A stretch of 11,288 nucleotides of DNA from JAVBOD01 sp031551045. GTDB taxonomy: Bacteria > Bacteroidota > Bacteroidia > Bacteroidales > UBA932. Below, in pieces: positions 6,118 through 11,288 of this stretch. The stretch covers positions 1 through 11,288 of the forward strand of contig JAVBOD010000103.1 of NCBI GenBank assembly GCA_031551045.1, given 5' to 3'. The notes below the pieces were generated by a model. That model worked only from the letters and a program-made list of their open reading frames with translations. It made no database searches and was not told the origin of the DNA. The translations under genes and the position numbers were made by a program. How positions within the stretch are numbered: the stretch's first letter is position 1; the number at the start of each line of letters is the position of its first letter.

Positions 6118-9100
6118 ATGAAAGAAAAATTAAACCCGGACTATTTATTCGAAGTGAGTTGGGAAGTGTGCAACAAAGTAGGTGGTATTTACACTGTCGT
6201 TTCCACCAAAGCCCTCAACATGTCGCACGAATTAAAGAATAATCACATTCTGATAGGCCCCGATATTTGGCACGACACCGACCGGAATCCCGATTTCATA
6301 GAGGACACGCGCTTACTTCGTTCGTGGCGCGAGAAAGCCGCACAAGAAGGCTTGCGTGTGCGTGTAGGGCATTGGAATGTGGCCGGAAACCCGATTGTAA
6401 TTTTAGTCGAATTCAAATCGTTCATCCAAAAGAAAGACGAGATATTTTCCCGCTTTTGGGAAACCTACCAGCTGGACTCTATCAGCGGGCAGTGGGATTA
6501 TATCGAGTCTGCTTTATTCGGATATGCCGCAGGAAAAGTCATTGAAAGTTTTACGCATTTTCATATCTCGCTTTCTCATCGAGTAGTGGCGCAGTTCCAC
6601 GAATGGATGACAGGTACCGGTATTTTGTACCTGAAAGAAAACATGCCGCAAATCGGGACGACTTTTACCACACATGCTACGGTAATGGGGCGTTGCATTG
6701 CCGGGAATAATCTTCCGTTGTACGATAAAATGGAAAGCTATAATCCCGATGAAAAAGCACGGCAGTTTAATGTTATTTCCAAACATTCTTTGGAGAAAAT
6801 TTCCGCGCAAACGGCCGATTGCTTTACCACAGTGAGTGATATCACGGCTCGGGAATGCAAGCACTTTTTGGGAAAAGAAGTCGATATTGTCACCCCGAAC
6901 GGTTTCGAAAATACATTTACGCCGTCTGAAGATGAATTCTCGGGAAAGCAGGAAGCAGGCCGTAAGAAATTATTACAGGTGACGCAAGCCATACTCAACC
7001 GTCCGGTGGCCGACGATGCTTTATTAATAGGTATAAGCGGGCGGTATGAATTTAAAAATAAAGGCATCGACGTATTTATCGAAGCGCTCGGAAAACTCAA
7101 CCGGATGGAGTCTCAAAGACGGGAAGTGCTGGCCTTCGTTTTAATTCCGGCCGGGCATCACGGGCCGAATAAAGAGCTGTTGTATAATTTGCAGAACCCG
7201 GATAAGGCACAGGATTTAGCGAACAAGTATTTGACGCACTACCTTAGCGATACCGAAAGGGATGCGGTGTTGAACGCTATCAAACAACAGGGACTGACGA
7301 ATGAGGAACGGGGAAAGGTCAACATTATTTTTGTTCCGTCTTATTTAAATGGAGTTGACGGCATCTTCAACATGCCCTATTATGACTTATTAGTGGCGCT
7401 CGATTTGTCGATATTTCCATCGTATTACGAACCGTGGGGATATACGCCGCTGGAAAGTTTGGCCTTTAAGGTGCCTACCATTACTACCTCCTTAGCCGGT
7501 TTCGGCATGTGGGTCGAAGCTCGTTACAATCGTGTGCATCCAAGCATCGAAGTCATTATGCGGAACGACAGTAACGCTTCTTACGTGGTGGATGAAGTTG
7601 TGAAAAAAGTGCAAGAGATATCTTTGATGAACGATGCGGAACGGAAGAAAGTGAAAGAAAATGCCGAAGATGTATCGAAAATCGCGTTGTGGGAAAATCA
7701 TATAAAGTATTATAAGAAAGCCTATCATATTGCCTTGGAAAAGGTTGAAGCACGTGTGACGGAGCTTCCGGCGCCACAGAAAGAACAAATATCTTATATC
7801 GGAAAGCAAATGGCCATTACCCGTCCCACTTGGTCGCGAGTTATGATTCACCGGCAGATACCGGAATCATTAAAAGTGCTTGAAGAACTTTCAAAAAACT
7901 TATGGTGGAGTTGGAATCAGGAGGCGGTTGATTTGTTTAAATATATCGATCCGGAACTTTGGGTTAAAGTACGCAATAATCCGATAGCCTTGTTGGATAA
8001 GGTCTCTTATAAACGTTATCAGGAATTGGAGAAAGACAAACAGTTTCTACAGATGCTTACGGAAGTGCATGAAGCCTTTTTCGCCTATATGGAGGACAAA
8101 AAACACCTGACGGGGCCGCGGATTTCCTATTTCAGTATGGAATACGGTTTACATTCTTCCTTAAAAATATATTCCGGCGGCTTGGGAATTCTGGCGGGCG
8201 ACTACTTGAAAGAAGCCAGCGACAAAGGCGTGCGCATGACAGGGGTCGGCTTACTTTATAGCTATGGCTACTTTACGCAAAAACTTTCGTCGAACGGCGA
8301 TCAGGAAGCCGAATACGAACTACAGGATTTCTTGAAAATTCCGGCATCGCCGATGCGTGACAAAGACGGCAATTGGATTACTGTGGGGATTGCTTTCCCC
8401 GGCCGTATTCTTCGTGCGCGTATCTGGCGGGTGGATGTCGGGCGTATCGAACTTTACCTGCTCGATACCGACTATGAAGACAACACGCCGGAAGACCGTA
8501 CGATTACCTATCATCTGTATGGCGGCGATTGGGAAAACCGCCTGAAGCAGGAAATACTGCTGGGTGTTGGCGGTATCCGCGCCTTGCGGGAGATAGGAAT
8601 TGAAGCCGATGTATATCACTGCAACGAAGGCCATGCCGCATTGATTGGCATGGAACGTTTGCGCGAATTTATTATGAACGATAATCTCACGTTTGCAGAA
8701 GCCATGGAAGTGGTGCGTTCGTCGTCGTTATTTACGACACATACGCCGGTGCCTGCCGGACACGACGCTTTCTCGGAAAATATGCTGAGAACCTATATGT
8801 CGCATTATCCCGAACGCTTGAAAATTACTTGGGAGCAAATGATGGCGCTGGGTAAAATAAATGCGAACGACCCGAACGAAAAATTCTCGATGAGTTATTT
8901 AGCGTCGAATCTTTCACAGGAAATTAACGGAGTGAGTTGGTTGCATGGAAAGGTGAGCCAGGAAATTTTAAAAGACTTGTGGCCGGGTTATTTGCCCGAA
9001 GAATTGCATGTGAGCTATGTGACAAACGGCGTGCACTATCCTACATGGACAGCGCCGGAGTGGAAAGATATTCACAAATGTGTATTCGGCAATGCGTTCG

Positions 9101-10359
9101 GTACGCATAATTATGATAAATCCTGTTTCGACGGAATATATAAAGTGGACGATAAAGAAATATGGGACGTTCGGAATAAGTTGCGGAAACGGATGATGAA
9201 TGCGATAAAGCATGAACTTACCCGTCCGAATACGCAAAGTTATTTTGCGCCGCGCGACATTGTGGAAATAAAAGAATCGTTGCGCGACGATGTGCTGACG
9301 ATTGGTTTTGCCCGCCGTTTTGCTACGTACAAACGGGCGCACTTATTGTTCAGCAACCTCGACCGTTTGGCCGAAATAGTGAATAACTCTAACCATCCGG
9401 TACAATTCCTGTTTGCCGGGAAAGCGCATCCTGCCGACAAAGCCGGGCAGGATTTGATTAAGCGTATTGTAGAAGTATCCAAGATGCCCCGCTTCCTTGG
9501 AAAGATATTGTTCTTGCCGAATTATGATATCGATGTGGCTAAAATGTTGGTGCAAGGCGTGGATATCTGGATGAATACGCCGACACGTCCGTTGGAAGCG
9601 TCGGGCACCAGCGGCGAAAAAGCCGTGATGAACGGCGTAATGCACTTCAGCGTGCTCGATGGTTGGTGGGTAGAAGGCTACCAGCCCGGCGCCGGGTGGG
9701 CTTTGCCGATGGAGAAGAGCTATGAAAGCCCGGCTTACCAGGATGAATTGGATGCCGAAACTATTTACTCTTTACTGGAAAATGAAATTGTTCCTTCGTT
9801 CTATCAACGTAATAAAGATGGTATCTCCGAGTCGTGGATGAATCATATTAAAAACACGGTAGCAAAGGTCGCTTGTAATTTTACCACCAATCGTATGTTG
9901 AACGATTATGAGGAAAAGTATTACAAACCACTGTCTAAGCGCCACCAGAAAATGATTCAGCATGATTATGCCGAAGCTAAACATATTGCCGAATGGAAGA
10001 AAAAAGTGGAACGCGAATGGGACAATATTGAAGTGATATCATACGTGCAGCCCGATAATGTGAGAGAAGAACTGGCTTTAGGCAAAGAATATAGCGCAGA
10101 GGCGGTCATTCATATCGGCAGTTTGCAGCCGGAAGATATTGGCGTAGAATTAGTGCTGGCCGAAGAAACAAAAGATAATACCTATCGTATTCTTGCCAAA
10201 CACGAATTCGAATTGGTTTCGCAGCAAGGCAGCGCGGCGACTTATCGTGTAAAAGTAACGCCCGACACACCTGGTACTTATTTTATCTCCGGCCGCATTT
10301 ATGCGAAAAATCCGAAGCTCCCGCACCGGCAGGATTTTGCATTGGTGAAGTGGATGTAA
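6118..10359 (+). CDS. Bifunctional glycogen synthase (GT3) - alpha-glucan phosphorylase (GT35) fusion
   Basis: A 1413-residue cytosolic protein made of two complete enzymes. Residues 1-545 match the eukaryote-type glycogen synthase family GT3: FEVSWEVCNKVGGIYTV (11-27), FTTHATVMGR (183-192), GRYEFKNKGIDVF (308-320) and the E-x7-E motif YYEPWGYTPLE (E438 and E446). GT3 enzymes normally add glucose from UDP-glucose. A linker (about 546-572) leads into the phosphorylase: a DUF3417-type N-terminal part with LWWSWN (595-600), then YFSMEYGLHSSLKIYSGGLG (671-690), CNEGHAAL (835-842), GFARRFATYKRAHLLF (1063-1078) and ASGTSGEKAVMNG (1161-1173), whose K1168 is the expected pyridoxal-phosphate lysine. 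It resembles the short bacterial branch of GT35, which releases glucose-1-phosphate. The end (about 1305-1413) looks like a small beta-rich domain. AGGAG at 6092-6096 is too far from the ATG to be a normal ribosome binding site. A weak promoter-like pair (TTTG 6062-6065 and TTTG 6087-6090) may drive it separately. No frameshift is seen across the junction. Confidence 0.94.
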   Translation: MKEKLNPDYLFEVSWEVCNKVGGIYTVVSTKALNMSHELKNNHILIGPDIWHDTDRNPDFIEDTRLLRSWREKAAQEGLRVRVGHWNVAGNPIVILVEFKSFIQKKDEIFSRFWETYQLDSISGQWDYIESALFGYAAGKVIESFTHFHISLSHRVVAQFHEWMTGTGILYLKENMPQIGTTFTTHATVMGRCIAGNNLPLYDKMESYNPDEKARQFNVISKHSLEKISAQTADCFTTVSDITARECKHFLGKEVDIVTPNGFENTFTPSEDEFSGKQEAGRKKLLQVTQAILNRPVADDALLIGISGRYEFKNKGIDVFIEALGKLNRMESQRREVLAFVLIPAGHHGPNKELLYNLQNPDKAQDLANKYLTHYLSDTERDAVLNAIKQQGLTNEERGKVNIIFVPSYLNGVDGIFNMPYYDLLVALDLSIFPSYYEPWGYTPLESLAFKVPTITTSLAGFGMWVEARYNRVHPSIEVIMRNDSNASYVVDEVVKKVQEISLMNDAERKKVKENAEDVSKIALWENHIKYYKKAYHIALEKVEARVTELPAPQKEQISYIGKQMAITRPTWSRVMIHRQIPESLKVLEELSKNLWWSWNQEAVDLFKYIDPELWVKVRNNPIALLDKVSYKRYQELEKDKQFLQMLTEVHEAFFAYMEDKKHLTGPRISYFSMEYGLHSSLKIYSGGLGILAGDYLKEASDKGVRMTGVGLLYSYGYFTQKLSSNGDQEAEYELQDFLKIPASPMRDKDGNWITVGIAFPGRILRARIWRVDVGRIELYLLDTDYEDNTPEDRTITYHLYGGDWENRLKQEILLGVGGIRALREIGIEADVYHCNEGHAALIGMERLREFIMNDNLTFAEAMEVVRSSSLFTTHTPVPAGHDAFSENMLRTYMSHYPERLKITWEQMMALGKINANDPNEKFSMSYLASNLSQEINGVSWLHGKVSQEILKDLWPGYLPEELHVSYVTNGVHYPTWTAPEWKDIHKCVFGNAFGTHNYDKSCFDGIYKVDDKEIWDVRNKLRKRMMNAIKHELTRPNTQSYFAPRDIVEIKESLRDDVLTIGFARRFATYKRAHLLFSNLDRLAEIVNNSNHPVQFLFAGKAHPADKAGQDLIKRIVEVSKMPRFLGKILFLPNYDIDVAKMLVQGVDIWMNTPTRPLEASGTSGEKAVMNGVMHFSVLDGWWVEGYQPGAGWALPMEKSYESPAYQDELDAETIYSLLENEIVPSFYQRNKDGISESWMNHIKNTVAKVACNFTTNRMLNDYEEKYYKPLSKRHQKMIQHDYAEAKHIAEWKKKVEREWDNIEVISYVQPDNVREELALGKEYSAEAVIHIGSLQPEDIGVELVLAEETKDNTYRILAKHEFELVSQQGSAATYRVKVTPDTPGTYFISGRIYAKNPKLPHRQDFALVKWM

Positions 10360-10400
10360 AAGGGCACAAGGGCGCAATGATAAAAGATGAAAGGTAAAAT

Positions 10401-10430
10401 GCCGTCATTGCGAGCGACGCGAAGCAATCT
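10401..10430 (+). repeat. Fragment of a dispersed TCATTGCGAG...GCGAAGCAATC repeat
   Basis: The sequence GTCATTGCGAGCGACGCGA followed by AGCAATCT matches the core of a short intergenic repeat that I recognise from many bacterial genomes, including Bacteroidota, in the general form TCATTGCGAG...GCGAAGCAATC. ATTGC and GCAAT at its ends form a short inverted repeat. Only one copy is in this window, so its dispersed nature is inferred from memory, not seen here. It sits between the fusion-gene stop and the terminator hairpin, the usual kind of site for such elements. Confidence 0.55.
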
Positions 10431-10435
10431 TAACA

Positions 10436-10469
10436 AAAAAATCACTGCAAGAAATTGTAGTGGTTTTTT
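10436..10469. terminator. Bidirectional terminator between convergent genes
   Basis: A 15-base-pair stem with two G-T wobbles (10436-10450 with 10455-10469) closes a GAAA loop. The left arm starts with a run of A and the right arm ends with TTTTTT, so the hairpin has a U-tract whichever strand is transcribed. It lies 76 bases after the plus-strand fusion gene and 19 bases beyond the stop of the minus-strand DoxX-like gene, as expected for a shared terminator. Confidence 0.85.
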
Positions 10470-10488
10470 GTTGTTTGTCAAATCGGCA

Positions 10489-10899
10489 TCACCTGCTTCT
10501 TTGACATGTAAGGACGCTTAATGCAAAAGCGGCAGCGGCGGCCGAAAATACGGAATAATCGAAAGGCGCTTTTATTCCCAAGCTGATGGCCATTGCTAAA
10601 GCAAACACGAGCAATAGCACCCCACTGCAAAACGCACAGAAGGATGTTTTGTAGGTTGTAAACAAGGCAATGCCAAAAGTAATTTCCAACGCAGTGGCTA
10701 TAACAGCCGAAACGGTAATGAAGCTGTTCGGCAAGAAAAACAACAGTGTCCCGGTATATTGCACAAACGAACTCCAATTCCCCCACACGGAAACATCAGC
10801 CGGCCATAATCCGAACCTGTCGGCAACGGCAGATAGGAAGCCAAGAGCAATTGCTATGCGTAAAAACCATTCTACATATTTTATATAAGGTGTTTTCAT
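10489..10899 (-). CDS. DoxX-like integral membrane protein
   Basis: A 136-residue hydrophobic protein with four likely membrane segments (about 8-26, 61-81, 86-108 and 115-131). The first ends in RIAIALGFLSAVADRFGLW and is followed by a polar loop, VWGNWSSFVQYTGTLLFFLPNSF. This arrangement and the motif around LSAVADRFG fit the DoxX/DoxD-like family of small four-helix membrane proteins. Family members have been linked to quinone-dependent redox and to membrane stress functions, but no catalytic residue can be pointed to here. The ATG at 10899 starts directly with MKTPYIKYVEWFLRIA, a normal start for the family; no Shine-Dalgarno is visible. It begins 23 bases after the DUF3795-like gene ends and is probably co-transcribed with it. 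The family call is moderately sure; the role is unknown. Confidence 0.75.
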   Translation of the reverse strand: MKTPYIKYVEWFLRIAIALGFLSAVADRFGLWPADVSVWGNWSSFVQYTGTLLFFLPNSFITVSAVIATALEITFGIALFTTYKTSFCAFCSGVLLLVFALAMAISLGIKAPFDYSVFSAAAAAFALSVLTCQRSR

Positions 10900-10922
10900 G
10901 ACAGGTAATTGTTATATTTATT

Positions 10923-11288
10923 CTATTCATTGCGACTTTCAACATAACTAAACCCTCGTGATTGGCGCTCGTCTTGATGTTTTGACCATGATTCCCAACC
11001 TTTCTCGCGCAAAACGACATTGTCGTGTTTAAGCGTAGGGTAGCCTTTAAAAAATTCCGTAAAATGCTCGCAAGGGTAACTTTCGCAGCATGCACACATT
11101 TCTACCTTTTTTTCTTTTGCACACAGTCTGATTTTGCAACCGGGGTTCCCGCTTCCCGCCTTGCATGAGATACATACACCTTCGGTAGCCATGCCTTTCA
11201 GAAACGACCAGAATTTTTCGCCATCGGGAAAGAACGACATTATTTCTTCAAATCCTAATTGCTGCATTTCCTCATACAAAACTTTCGA
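10923..11288 (-). CDS. Cysteine-rich DUF3795-like protein, 5' end cut by window
   Basis: The minus-strand frame is open from the window edge at 11288 to the TAG at 10925-10923 and gives 121 residues. No convincing start is present: the first candidate is a TTG at 11279 without support, so the true N-terminus most likely lies outside the window. The visible part has eight cysteines within 35 residues (positions 39, 42, 51, 56, 65, 67, 68 and 73 from the edge) in the order CISC, GCKIRLCA, MCACC and YPCEHF. This spacing is what I know from DUF3795 proteins, presumed metal-binding and of unknown function. Full members have further N-terminal cysteines (a CGLDCSKC-like block) that would be in the missing part. 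The C-terminal part is polar and charged. It lies 23 bases upstream of the DoxX-like gene on the same strand, which suggests one transcript. Confidence 0.75.
   Translation of the reverse strand, partial: SKVLYEEMQQLGFEEIMSFFPDGEKFWSFLKGMATEGVCISCKAGSGNPGCKIRLCAKEKKVEMCACCESYPCEHFTEFFKGYPTLKHDNVVLREKGWESWSKHQDERQSRGFSYVESRNE

Noticed and set aside
9598..9636. Glu instead of Met before the pyridoxal-phosphate lysine (GTSGEK) in the phosphorylase
   Set aside because: The lysine and all flanking residues are present, and I believe this variant is usual in Bacteroidota, so it is not a sign of inactivity.
1..11288. Search for tRNA, rRNA, insertion sequences, transposases or phage genes
   Set aside because: No tRNA-like cloverleaf, rRNA segment, transposase motif or terminal inverted repeat was recognised by eye; a covariance-model scan would be needed to exclude small RNAs.

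Overview
The window looks like chromosomal DNA from a member of the Bacteroidales (phylum Bacteroidota). Four things point there: the glycogen genes present, a promoter of the Bacteroidota type (TTTG, 19 bases, TAATTTG), mostly weak or absent Shine-Dalgarno sequences, and a moderate, locally variable GC content. The fusion of a glycogen synthase with a phosphorylase, which I recall from Parabacteroides- or Porphyromonas-like lineages, would fit that side of the order, but I cannot name a genus.

Layout. Positions 1-650 (minus strand) hold a rhomboid-family membrane protease whose 3' end runs off the window. A divergent intergenic region (651-947) carries promoter-like elements for both directions. 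A plus-strand cluster then follows: a glycogen debranching enzyme (948-2897), a GT-B glycosyltransferase of the GT4/GT5 type (2926-4224) and a GH57 alpha-glucan hydrolase or transferase (4252-6006). These three are 27-28 bases apart and look like one operon. A strong hairpin (6035-6065) separates them from a 1413-residue two-enzyme polypeptide (6118-10359), which joins a GT3 glycogen synthase to a GT35 alpha-glucan phosphorylase. The plus-strand cluster ends at a short dispersed-repeat-like sequence (10401-10430) and a hairpin flanked by A and T runs that can end transcription from both sides (10436-10469). Two minus-strand genes follow: a DoxX-like membrane protein (10489-10899) and a cysteine-rich DUF3795-like protein that is cut by the window edge (10923-11288).

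How the genes work together. The central cluster can in principle do most of glycogen turnover: chain elongation (GT3 domain, possibly the GT4/GT5 protein), phosphorolysis to glucose-1-phosphate (GT35 domain), removal of alpha-1,6 branches (debranching enzyme) and alpha-1,4 cleavage or transfer (GH57). No nucleotide-sugar pyrophosphorylase and no classical GH13 branching enzyme are in the window.

The most unusual object is the GH57 gene. After the catalytic part the reading frame continues into a Lys-rich linker and then into 134 residues made only of Lys, Ala, Pro and Val, like the tail of histone H1. The tail is encoded partly by a 57-base tandem repeat, and base composition drops sharply where the linker begins. 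It could be a glycan enzyme tethered to a polyanion. The GT3-GT35 fusion, which puts synthesis and breakdown of the same polymer on one chain, is the second point of interest.
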